Source: Kiloniellaceae bacterium (lineage in GTDB: Bacteria > Pseudomonadota > Alphaproteobacteria > Kiloniellales > Kiloniellaceae). From it: 64,000 nucleotides of DNA. The DNA lies in the NCBI GenBank assembly GCA_021776195.1, contig JAJFGK010000090.1, positions 11,131 to 75,130 on the forward strand, in the 5' to 3' direction. The notes under the pieces were generated by a model, which saw only the letters and a program-made list of their open reading frames with translations, did not search any database and was not told where the DNA came from. Position 1 is the first letter of the stretch; the number at the start of each line of letters is the position of its first letter. Below are positions 18,970 to 29,551 of the stretch, in pieces. The translations under genes were made by a program, and so were the position numbers.

Positions 18970-19910
18970 CAGTAGCGTATCCGGGGGTCGAGTATCGTGT
19001 AGGAGAGGTCGATGGCCAGATTGATCAGGATGTAGGCGAAGCTGAAGAGCAGGATCAGGCCCTGGATGATCGGGTAGTCCCGCGCCAGGACCGCATCCAG
19101 CACCAGGCGGCCGAGACCGGGGATATTGTAGACGCTCTCGGTCACCACCACGCCGCCGATCAAGGCCGCGATGCCCAGTCCGATCACCGTGACGATGGGC
19201 ACCGCCGCGTTGCGCAGGGCATGGCGCAGCAGCACCTTGAACTCGCTCTGTCCCTTGGCGCGGGCGGTCCGCACATAGTCCTCCTGCAGGACCTCCATGA
19301 CCGAGGCCCGGGTCATGCGGGCGATCAGGGCGATAAAGATCACCGACAGGGTCAGGGTCGGCAGGATCATGTGCCGCAGGAAGGGCCAGAGCCCGGCCCC
19401 GGGCGATTTGTAGCCCTGGACGGGCAGCCAGCGGAGCTCGATCGAGATCACGTAAATCAGGATGTAGCCCAGCACGAAGACCGGGACGGAAAAGCCGGCG
19501 ACGGAAAAGACCATGACGAAGCGGTCGATCAGGCTGCCGGCGCGCCAGGCGGCGAGAGTGCCGAGCGGCACCGCGACCAGGACCGTGAAGATGATCGTCG
19601 TCAGGGCCAGCATGATGGTCGGTTCGATGCGCTGGGCGATCAGGGTCGTGACCGGCAGATTGGTGAAGATCGAAATCCCCAGGTCGCCCTGCACCAGGCT
19701 CTCGACCCAGGTGAAGAACTGGACCGGGATCGATTCATTGAGCCCGAGCTTCTCGCGGATCCGCTCGACGTCCTCTGCCGTGGCATAGTCGCCGGCGATG
19801 ACAGCGGCCGGGTCGCCGGGGGCGAGGCGCAGCATGAGAAAAACGAACAGCGCGACCACGCCCATGACCGGGATGGTCGCAAGAATGCGGCTGGTGATGT
19901 AACCGAACAT
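18969..19910 (-). CDS. Oligopeptide-type ABC importer permease (DppB family)
   Basis: A 313-residue permease with about six membrane helices. The N-terminus (MFGYITSRI) and the PGDPAAVIAG loop are family hallmarks, as is the EAA-type loop around RTARAKGQ that contacts the ATPase. It lies downstream of the substrate-binding protein gene, separated by 60 bases that contain a strong hairpin. The gene order binding protein, DppB, DppC, fused ATPase is standard. Confidence 0.92.
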   Translation of the reverse strand: MFGYITSRILATIPVMGVVALFVFLMLRLAPGDPAAVIAGDYATAEDVERIREKLGLNESIPVQFFTWVESLVQGDLGISIFTNLPVTTLIAQRIEPTIMLALTTIIFTVLVAVPLGTLAAWRAGSLIDRFVMVFSVAGFSVPVFVLGYILIYVISIELRWLPVQGYKSPGAGLWPFLRHMILPTLTLSVIFIALIARMTRASVMEVLQEDYVRTARAKGQSEFKVLLRHALRNAAVPIVTVIGLGIAALIGGVVVTESVYNIPGLGRLVLDAVLARDYPIIQGLILLFSFAYILINLAIDLSYTILDPRIRY

Positions 19911-19924
19911 GGCGGGTAAAGGGC

Positions 19925-19958
19925 GCGCCGGCCGCCCGGGCTTCGGGGCGGCCGGCGC
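19925..19958. promoter_or_regulatory. Strong hairpin between binding-protein and permease genes
   Basis: A perfect 13-bp inverted repeat (GCGCCGGCCGCCC at 19925-19937 and its complement at 19946-19958) with an eight-base loop. It sits in the only sizeable gap of the operon. Hairpins at this position commonly cause partial termination and protect the 3' end of the binding-protein mRNA, raising its level over the permeases. There is no T-tract on either strand. Confidence 0.65.
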
Positions 19959-19970
19959 ACGGTCCTGTTT

Positions 19971-21557
19971 CTATCGATCGACGGAAATGTTCCAGAAGAA
20001 CTGGACCGGCGACTTGATCAGGCCCTTCACGTTGTCGCGGTAGGCGACCGGCACGAAGAACTGGCCAAGCTCGCCCGAGGCGCCAATCGCCCAGAGGCGA
20101 TCCTGCACCTTGGCGGCAATGGCCTTTTGCTCATCCAGGGTCCCCGCCTTGGCGAAGGCCGCGCGCTGGGCCTCCAGCTCGGCGTCGTCCGGCCAGCCGA
20201 ACCAGCCCTTGTCCGGACTGCCGGAAAAGGCGATCGACATGGGGTTCATCACGTCGGCCCCGATCCACCAGGTGTGGAACATGTTCCAGCCGCCTTCCGA
20301 GACCGGGTCGCGCAGGGCGCGGCGCGAGGTCAGGGTCGACCAGTCCATGGCCTGCACCTCGACCGTCATGCCGATCTTGCGCAGCTTCTCGGCGGTGATC
20401 AGCGAGAAGGCGGAGAGCAGCGGAATGTCGGTCGGCTGCATCAGCACCACCGGTGTTCCGTCATAGCCCGAGGCCGCCAGGGCGGCCTTGGCGGCGTCGA
20501 TATCGCCGGTCGCCATGACATCGCTGCCGACCGAGTTCTCCATGGGCGTGCCGCAGGGATAGACGCTGTAGCAGGTCTTCCAGAACTTCTGGTCGCCGAC
20601 CGCGCCGTTCATGTAGTCTTCCTGCTTCATGGCCATGAGCGCCGCGCGCCGGACCTCGGCCTTGTCGAAGGGCGGCAGCATGTGGTTGAAGCGGGCAAAG
20701 CCGATGTTGCCGAGTGGATCGTTGATCTCGACCACGATGCCTTCCTGGATTTCGAGGATCTGCATCAGGTCATTGGCCGGCGATTCGAAGTAATCCACCT
20801 CGCCGCTGATCAGGGCGTTCATCGCCGTGGTCTGGTCGGGGAAGTAGGTCCACTCGACCCGGTCGACCTTGGCGACCTTGCCGCCGGCCGCCGCCGAGGG
20901 CGGCTCGGAACGCGGCTTGTAGTTCGGGTTCTTGACGTAGACCACCTTCGATCCCGGCACCCACTCGTCGCCCTTGAACATGAAGGGACCGGAGCCGATG
21001 TGCTCGCCAATCTGCTCGAAGGGGTCGGTATCGGCCATGCGCTTGGGCATCATGAAGGGCACGTTCGAGGAGATCTTGCCGATCGAATCGAGCACCAGGC
21101 CGTAGGGCTCGGTCAGCTTCAGGACGATGGTCTTGTCGTCGGCGGCGCTGAGGCTCTCGACCACGTTGAAGAGTGCCTGGCCCATGCCGTCGCGCTTGCC
21201 CCAGCGCTGCAGCGAGGCGACGCAGTCTTCGGCCGTCACCGGCGCGCCATCGTGCCACATCAGGCCGTCGCGCAGGGTAAAGGTCCAGGTCAGCTCGTCG
21301 CTCGACACGGTCCAGTCGTCGACCATCTGCGGCTGTGGTTTCAGATCGTCGTCCAGCGCAAAAAGCGTGTCGTAGATCAGGTAACCGTGGTTGCGCGAGA
21401 TGTAGGCCGTGGTCCAGATCGGATCCAGGTTCTTCAAGTCGGCATGGGGAATGACCCGCAGCACGGATTCGGCCGAGGCCTCCGCGGGCAGCCCGAAAGT
21501 CAGCGGCAGAATGAGTGCGGCGGCGGCGAAAAGTTGCCGCCTCGACCAGCTTAGCAT
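19971..21557 (-). CDS. ABC importer substrate-binding protein (family 5, peptide/opine type)
   Basis: A 528-residue periplasmic solute receptor. The start at 21557 gives MLSWSRRQLF, a twin-arginine-like signal peptide with a hydrophobic core and an ASA cleavage site near residue 29, and has AGGGAGA upstream. The frame is open for 60 more codons upstream, but these do not resemble a leader. Family 5 features include the opening TSAYI-like segment (WTTAYISRNHGYLIYDTLF) and the SDELTWTFTLRDG region. It is the first gene of the importer operon. Glutathione, opine, dipeptide or nickel-chelate substrates are all known for this family; none can be chosen. Confidence 0.9.
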   Translation of the reverse strand: MLSWSRRQLFAAAALILPLTFGLPAEASAESVLRVIPHADLKNLDPIWTTAYISRNHGYLIYDTLFALDDDLKPQPQMVDDWTVSSDELTWTFTLRDGLMWHDGAPVTAEDCVASLQRWGKRDGMGQALFNVVESLSAADDKTIVLKLTEPYGLVLDSIGKISSNVPFMMPKRMADTDPFEQIGEHIGSGPFMFKGDEWVPGSKVVYVKNPNYKPRSEPPSAAAGGKVAKVDRVEWTYFPDQTTAMNALISGEVDYFESPANDLMQILEIQEGIVVEINDPLGNIGFARFNHMLPPFDKAEVRRAALMAMKQEDYMNGAVGDQKFWKTCYSVYPCGTPMENSVGSDVMATGDIDAAKAALAASGYDGTPVVLMQPTDIPLLSAFSLITAEKLRKIGMTVEVQAMDWSTLTSRRALRDPVSEGGWNMFHTWWIGADVMNPMSIAFSGSPDKGWFGWPDDAELEAQRAAFAKAGTLDEQKAIAAKVQDRLWAIGASGELGQFFVPVAYRDNVKGLIKSPVQFFWNISVDR

Positions 21558-21746
21558 GGCAGTTCTCCCTGTTATCATTTTGGAATTTGTTCGTCGCGAG
21601 CGTTCTTGGCGCGCTCTCTCGGGGCGAATTAACGCTCCGCGCGCAGACGAAGTCAACCGCCCTTTGGGTCCAGCTCCGTGCGGCGGCCCCTTGCATTGCG
21701 TGGCGCCCGACAGATTCGACCTCGAGCTCCAGTCCATCGCGCGGGA

Positions 21747-22223
21747 CTACAGGGCCTTCCGCATGGTCACGCTGGTCGGCCGGTCGTAGCCCTCATGCGA
21801 TGTCGTTTTGGTTCGAACGAAGCCAAGGGACTGGAATGTCTTGTGATTTTCGGTCAACTCGATCCGCGTCTGGATCTCCAGGGCCGGCTTTCCCCGATCC
21901 CTCGCGAGGCCCGCCGCCGCCGTCACGATGGATCGCAGGATACCCCGATTGCGGAACCGGGGCGTGACGGCGAGCTTGCCGAGGTAAATCGCATCGTCCC
22001 GGTCAGCCAAGTAGCCGCAGCCCACCAACTCACCGTCGCAACGGGCCACCACCAGCGTCTCCACCGCCGCCTTGCGGCGCAGATCCTCGGGCGTGACCCT
22101 GTTCAGGGACGAGGGCGGATCGATGCGCCCCTCCATGAAGGCAAAGCACTCGATCAGAAGCCGGTGAAGCCCCCCCCAATCGGAGAAAGCGGACGGCCGG
22201 ATCGATAGTTCGACTTGCTTCAA
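21747..22223 (-). CDS. GNAT-family N-acetyltransferase
   Basis: A 158-residue acetyl-CoA-dependent acetyltransferase. The fold's motif A is recognised around YLGKLAVTPRFRNRGILRS, where the R-x-x-G-x-x pyrophosphate loop appears as RFRNRG. The C-terminal LGFVRTKT segment matches motif B. No partner gene is nearby: it lies between the binding-protein gene and the katG terminator, all on the same strand. The acceptor substrate is unknown; small-molecule or protein N-termini are both possible. Confidence 0.85.
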   Translation of the reverse strand: MKQVELSIRPSAFSDWGGLHRLLIECFAFMEGRIDPPSSLNRVTPEDLRRKAAVETLVVARCDGELVGCGYLADRDDAIYLGKLAVTPRFRNRGILRSIVTAAAGLARDRGKPALEIQTRIELTENHKTFQSLGFVRTKTTSHEGYDRPTSVTMRKAL

Positions 22224-22311
22224 GTTTGTCCCGCCGGTGAAGTTAAGGGGAGAAGATCATAGGCGCCGCCGAAGGGTCGTTCCAGTCGAGCAGAAAGGGC
22301 CAGCCGAACGG

Positions 22312-22339
22312 AAAAAGGGCGGACCGAAGAGGTCCGCCC
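22312..22339 (-). terminator. Rho-independent terminator of katG
   Basis: Read on the minus strand, a perfect 9-bp stem (GGGCGGACC/GGTCCGCCC) with a five-base loop is followed directly by TTTTT. It lies about 78 bases past the katG stop and before the GNAT gene, so it separates the two. Confidence 0.88.
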
Positions 22340-22416
22340 GGTGCTTTCCTGAAATCGGCGCCCCTGCCCACGCAGAGGGCCCTCAAGATGAGTGCTTGAT
22401 GATCTTCTGCCTGCGC

Positions 22417-25838
<3,422 letters not shown>

Positions 25839-25863
25839 GATCTGCGGAAGTAGAGCGGTAAAA

Positions 25864-26475
25864 CTAGGGCGTCTCGCGATCTTTGCTCGCCGAATTGAAT
25901 TCGGCCGCCGAGTTTCGCCGTGGAAAAGGCGCGTCGGGAACCGGCACCCCTAGGAATTGGCACAGCGGGATCCAACCATCCCCCAGTCGATGGACCAGCA
26001 GACGTTCCGCCGGGATTGTCGCCTGCACTTCGGCGATGTGGCGCCGGTAGACGGAAAGGACATGGTCCTGGTCGTCGAGGCGTCCGCCAAAGGTACCTTG
26101 GGCGACGACCGTGACGCCGATCGAGGCGGGATCCGTGCTCTCGCGCAGGACCGGGAAAATCGTCTTTTCCATGCTGGCCAGCCAGCTCTCCGGGCTGCGG
26201 GTGGTCAAGAGGATCTTGGCCTCGGGATAGGTCGCGGCAAGTTCGCGCCAGTAGTAGGCGGAGGGCCAATCGACGGCGGCGCGGTAACCGACGAGCAGGC
26301 GGTCCCAGTCCGGCGCGACGCCCTGGCCGAGCGCCCGCCACAAGCTCAACTGCTCGGGATCATTGAGGACCTCGTGCATGTGGTGGCACGGCCCAAATCC
26401 CAACATGTTCAAAGCCTCTCGCATGGAATCGGTGCCGGTCCGTCCGAATCCCGCGCCGATAACCGAAAGCGCCAT
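25864..26475 (-). CDS. Sulfotransferase-like P-loop protein
   Basis: A 203-residue protein. The 5' PAPS-binding-like P-loop is GAGFGRTGTDSMREAL near the N-terminus, and ILLTTRSPESWLASM corresponds to the 3'-phosphate-binding strand and helix of sulfotransferases. This matches the short sulfotransferase-related family common in bacteria and fungi, whose substrates are mostly unknown. There is no signal peptide, so it is cytoplasmic. It may use PAPS to sulfate a small molecule, but family members can lack activity. No neighbouring gene reveals a substrate. It is the last intact gene before a disrupted region. Confidence 0.75.
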   Translation of the reverse strand: MALSVIGAGFGRTGTDSMREALNMLGFGPCHHMHEVLNDPEQLSLWRALGQGVAPDWDRLLVGYRAAVDWPSAYYWRELAATYPEAKILLTTRSPESWLASMEKTIFPVLRESTDPASIGVTVVAQGTFGGRLDDQDHVLSVYRRHIAEVQATIPAERLLVHRLGDGWIPLCQFLGVPVPDAPFPRRNSAAEFNSASKDRETP

Positions 26476-26529
26476 GACCGCCCCTCCTCATCTGAATTCC
26501 TTCACTCGGCGCCAGTTATGACCGTAAGG

Positions 26530-26604
26530 CCGCCCTACCGGTCGCAGACCTCGACCTCATCGGCCGCTATTTGGTCGGCCGAGCCGTGGTAGAGCATGCG
26601 GCGC
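26530..26604 (-). pseudogene. Relic of the 3' end of a second Rieske oxygenase gene
   Basis: This stretch reproduces the 3' end of the intact Rieske gene at 29552-30682. Bases 26530-26555 match 29547-29572 including the TAG stop, and 26549-26604 align without gaps to 29722-29777. The two blocks meet at CCTCGAC, which occurs at both ends of the missing piece in the intact gene (29566 and 29722), so 156 bp (52 codons) were lost in frame by recombination at that 7-base microhomology. The frame still reads RRMLYHGSADQIAADEVEV then CDR and stop. The rest of the gene is absent. Confidence 0.8.
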
Positions 26605-26608
26605 GACG

Positions 26609-26700
26609 GTGAGTAAAGGGTGGCAAGCGGAAACGCCGGCCCGTTTTCGTCCGCTTGACCCCCGGTTCCGGGCGTGGCTGGCAGGTCGTGATGATGCGTG
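26609..26700. repeat. Diverged 92-bp direct repeat, copy A
   Basis: It aligns without gaps to 28233-28324, matching at roughly three quarters of positions (by eye). On the minus strand both copies share a coding-like pattern ending FRLP-x-x-TH, so they may be the tails of two copies of one gene or transposon-associated frame. I cannot name it. Confidence 0.65.
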
Positions 26701-26796
26701 TGTATGACGCAAGGCGATCCTCGGGCGCCCTCCATAGCAGCTCGTCACAACTTGTGCACCAAAGCGTATCGACATCCACTTGATTGGCGGTTCGCC

Positions 26797-26979
26797 CTAT
26801 TTCAGCATCTTGACCAGAATGGCTTTGTCACGCGCGAAGTTGCTGACGGCGGTCACACCAACGGTCGGATCCGTACTGGCCTTCTTCAAGCCAGACTCGA
26901 TATCTTTGATCCCCGCGCGGGTTTTCTTGAATTGACTGTCGAAACTGGACGCGTCGTAGTTCTTTGGGGTCTTTGCCAT
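26797..26979 (-). CDS. Small basic protein of unknown function
   Basis: A 60-residue, lysine-rich, mainly helical protein (MAKTPKNYDASSFDSQFKK at the start). Start ATG 26979 has AGGAG eight bases upstream, strong support for a real gene. It follows a broken small gene on the same strand with a 17-base gap, so the two were once an operon. Codon and base composition are visibly less GC-rich than in the flanking genes, consistent with transfer. No membrane segment, signal or known motif was recognised. The setting, among transposon remnants, would fit a mobile-element accessory gene, but nothing more can be said. Confidence 0.6.
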   Translation of the reverse strand: MAKTPKNYDASSFDSQFKKTRAGIKDIESGLKKASTDPTVGVTAVSNFARDKAILVKMLK

Positions 26980-26996
26980 GATTCTAGCTCCTGGAT

Positions 26997-27368
26997 TTAG
27001 AAATTGACTGCAGAGGCGCCTTCGTCGTCGCTTCTGGACCTGAGATCAACGCCAAGCTTACTTGCCTGACTCTTCAGTTTTTTGACCTTGGCCGTGCGTG
27101 TGTAGATCTCCAAGAGATTGCTTCTCATCATCTTTTCGTCTTTATCGGTGTCGACCAAATAGCGCTTGGCTTTTTTGTAATCTCCCTTTTTGATTTCCTC
27201 ATCCGCTTGGTCCAATCGACCGCGCACCTGCTTTGCCAGCACTTTGACCCCTTGATGGCATCTTACTATCTGCTTTTCTGATTCGCCGATGCTCTTCTTG
27301 ATTTTGACGCCCAGAACCTTGCGTTTGGCGGCGTCTTAGAGAGCCGTAAGGGTGTCTTTTGCACTCAT
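26997..27368 (-). pseudogene. Small lysine-rich gene interrupted by a stop at codon 11
   Basis: From ATG 27368, which has GGGGAG nine bases upstream, the frame reads MSAKDTLTAL, then TAA at 27336-27338, then continues uninterrupted for 112 codons to a TAA at 26997. The post-stop part is a charged helical protein (KKGDYKKAKRYL region) of the same low-GC character as its neighbour. A downstream GTG at 27242 could give an 81-residue product, but it lacks a clear ribosome-binding site. The simplest reading is a nonsense-mutated gene. A sequencing error, readthrough or a short regulatory leader peptide are alternatives. No homologue was recognised. Confidence 0.6.
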
Positions 27369-27554
27369 GTGATTGAACTCCCCATTTTGCTGTGTCGTCC
27401 GATCAGCGCCTAGCGCGTGATCTGCTTTCTCCTAGGTGTTGCCAGCAGCCCAGGCGTGCAAGTGATCGCTATCATTGATCGGCGAGAGCGCCCAGTTGGG
27501 CTTTTTCACAGGAACGATTTGGTCTGGCCGATGGTTGCGCGGTAGCGTCGGCGC

Positions 27555-27995
27555 ATGCTGGAAATCTCCTATGCCCGCCATCATTATCCGCCGAGTGTCA
27601 TCCAGCGTGCGGTCCGGCTGTATCTACGGTTCAGTTTGAGCCTGCGGGACGTCGAGGGTCTGCCGGCCGAGCGTGGCCTCGACCTCAGCTACGAGACGGT
27701 CCGCCGCTGGGTCCTCGAATTCGGCAGGGCCTATGCCAGGACTGTGCGCCGGCGCCTGACTCCATCCTGTGACCGCTGGCATCTGGCCGAGAGGTGCGTA
27801 TCGATCGGTGGACGGCGGATGTACTTGTGGCGCGCCGTCGACGCCGAAGGCGAGGTTCTCGATATCCTGGTCCAGTCGCGGCGCGACAAGCGCGGCGCCA
27901 AGAAGCTGATTCGGAAGCGGCTGAGGAAGCAGGGCGTGTCGCCGAGGTCGGTGGTGACCGACAAACTGCGTTCCTACGGTGCGGCGCTGCGTGCA
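27555..27995 (+). mobile_element. IS6-family transposase remnant (truncated, inactive)
   Basis: The N-terminal about 145 residues match IS6-family DDE transposases: YPPSVIQRAVRLYLRFSLSL, LSYETVRRWV, RRMYLWRAVD and VVTDKLRSYGAA. In intact relatives the first catalytic Asp lies in WHLDE; here the segment is WHLAER, with Ala79 at that position. The second Asp (TDKLRSYG, Asp136) remains. Homology stops at about 27995 and the third catalytic Glu is missing; the frame continues into unrelated DNA. No terminal inverted repeats or target duplication were recognised. The element is therefore dead, and it marks past insertion. Confidence 0.82.
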
Positions 27996-28067
27996 GGCCG
28001 TGAAGCCACGGACTTCCATGTCCTCGATCATGCGCCGGCGCAACGGGCTGATAGCTTGGTCTGTCAT
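27984..28067 (-). pseudogene. 5' fragment of a phage-type integrase/recombinase gene
   Basis: From ATG 28067 on the minus strand the frame begins MTDQAISPLRRRMIEDM and continues to about residue 28 (TQR). This is the characteristic start of tyrosine-type integrases whose N-terminal SAM-like domain begins in this way. GGAAGGA eight bases upstream is a good ribosome-binding site. Beyond about 27984 the DNA is the IS6 transposase on the opposite strand, so the integrase was cut off by insertion or recombination, leaving about 10 percent of the gene. Confidence 0.65.
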
Positions 28068-28129
28068 GGGTCTGTTCCTTCCGCTGAGACCATGGTTGGG
28101 GATCCACAATCTCAACAGGGAACAGACCC
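28068..28129. repeat. Inverted repeat covering the integrase ribosome-binding site
   Basis: GGGTCTGTTCC at 28068-28078 and its exact complement at 28119-28129 form an 11-bp stem; an inner TGAGA/TCTCA pair (28085-28089, 28110-28114) extends it. The left arm abuts the integrase start codon and includes its ribosome-binding site. It may be an element end or a translation-controlling hairpin. Confidence 0.6.
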
Positions 28130-28232
28130 GGCCCGTTACCGCTCCGATATCACCACCTACCGCAACAAACTCCCGCGAGAGCGGTTTGGTCCCACGGCTA
28201 CGAGCTGGCCTTGCGCGGCGCCTTCAGCAACA

Positions 28233-28324
28233 GTGAGTTACGAGTGGTAAGCGGAAGTGCTGGCCCCTGTTCGATCGCTTTGCCTCCGGGTCTCGGCGCG
28301 GCTGGCGAGCTGCGATAAGGCGTG
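28233..28324. repeat. Diverged 92-bp direct repeat, copy B
   Basis: The partner of 26609-26700, in the same orientation, on the far side of the small genes and transposase remnant. Both begin GTGAGT and end GCGTG. The 103 bases before it (28130-28232) match nothing I recognise. Confidence 0.65.
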
Positions 28325-28370
28325 CCTTTGACTGAGAGCGGACCAGCTTATCGCTGTTCGCGATCTGAGC

Positions 28371-28399
28371 TTGACAGCCCAGCTGTCGCTGGGACTAAA
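28371..28399 (+). promoter_or_regulatory. Candidate promoter for the PhyH gene
   Basis: A perfect -35 TTGACA (28371-28376) is followed after 17 bases by ACTAAA, a weak -10. Transcription would start near 28406, upstream of the preferred start codon at 28431. That argues against the longer reading starting at 28371. Confidence 0.4.
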
Positions 28400-28430
28400 C
28401 CCAAGGGGCGTTTGTGAGCGAGCGAGAGCG

Positions 28431-29432
28431 ATGATGCCGAAAGGTCTGACAGCGGATCAACTGAACGAATTTGAGAACAATGGATATCTGGTGCTTCACG
28501 ATGTGCTCCACGAGTACGACCTCGCTCCGGTGCGTACCGAGTATGAGACTCTCTTGGACAGAGTTGCCTCTCGGCTATACGACATTGGCGCGATCGCAAC
28601 GGCTTATGCCGGCTTGTCCTTCGACCAACGCTACTCAAGGATTGTCAGCGAGTGCAGCGATGTCTTCCCGCAAATGGACATCACCTTTCCCGTCAAGCAG
28701 ACACTGCCCGACGACCCACCAATCCATTTGGGCCAAGCGGTTCTCGACCTGCTGACCCATGAGCAGATTCTCGATGTTGTCGAGGCCGTGATCGGACCCG
28801 AGATTTTTTCAAATCCTACCCAACACCTTCGGCTCAAACCCCCTGAAAGGCTCTTACAGTCGAGCCTGTCCCGAGGCTATGTCGGGAGAACCGCGTGGCA
28901 TCAGGATTTGGCGGGACTGCTCGACGAAGCGCTGGAGACGAATCTCTTGACGGTTTGGATTGCCATCAGCGATGCGAGTGAGGAGCAAGGCTGTCTCGTC
29001 GCTATTCCCGGAAGCCATCGGAGCAACGGAGGAGAATTGACAGTCCACTGCCCCGAGGACGAGAAGAATCCAGCCAATCGCATAGTCGGACGCAGGTTGG
29101 CGCCGGGACCCCGTGTCCCGCTGCCGGTGCGGAAGGGCGCCGTCGTTCTTTTGCACAAGCTGACCCAACACGCATCGCTCCCCAACCGATCCAACGATCT
29201 TCGTTTTGCATTTGATCTTCGCTACCAACCGATTGGCCAGCCGACTGGTCGGCCCGCCTTTCCAGGATTTGTCGCTCGCTCCAGAAAGAGGCCCGGAGAC
29301 GTGCTGCGGTGCGCCCAAGCGTGGGAGTCGCAGTGGCAAAGTTCGCTGGAAGCCATTCGCCAAGGCGTCTACCGCGGTCCAATCTATGAATCAGCGCGAT
29401 GGGAGTCCTACGGCGGCATCCCACCCTGCTGA
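28431..29432 (+). CDS. Phytanoyl-CoA dioxygenase (PhyH) family protein
   Basis: A 333-residue Fe(II)/2-oxoglutarate-dependent oxygenase of the PhyH family. The iron ligands are His and Asp of WHQDLAG and a distal His in THQASLP-like LTQHASLPN, and Arg in NDLRFAFDLRY probably binds 2-oxoglutarate. Start ATG 28431 (or 28434) is chosen because a TTGACA box overlaps the more upstream possible start. PhyH enzymes hydroxylate very diverse small molecules, so the substrate is open. It lies between the mobile-element patch and the Rieske oxygenase. GC content is lower than in the core genes, suggesting acquisition together with the patch. Confidence 0.8.
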   Translation: MMPKGLTADQLNEFENNGYLVLHDVLHEYDLAPVRTEYETLLDRVASRLYDIGAIATAYAGLSFDQRYSRIVSECSDVFPQMDITFPVKQTLPDDPPIHLGQAVLDLLTHEQILDVVEAVIGPEIFSNPTQHLRLKPPERLLQSSLSRGYVGRTAWHQDLAGLLDEALETNLLTVWIAISDASEEQGCLVAIPGSHRSNGGELTVHCPEDEKNPANRIVGRRLAPGPRVPLPVRKGAVVLLHKLTQHASLPNRSNDLRFAFDLRYQPIGQPTGRPAFPGFVARSRKRPGDVLRCAQAWESQWQSSLEAIRQGVYRGPIYESARWESYGGIPPC

Positions 29433-29551
29433 TTGTCTGCTCGTGGCAATCTTTCTCCGTACCGCGCAATGGTCAGTTGCGGAGAGTTCGGGATCGTAAG
29501 CCACACTTCCTGGTGCTGATCGGACACACACCCACACCACCCACTGCCGCC

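Noticed and set aside
26797..27368. Toxin-antitoxin module
   Set aside because: Two adjacent small genes in a mobile patch are suggestive, but neither shows a toxin or DNA-binding motif and one carries an early stop.
28068..28129. attC-like integron recombination site
   Set aside because: The inverted repeat lacks recognisable core sites, and the integrase fragment beside it is of tyrosine-recombinase N-terminal type without IntI features.
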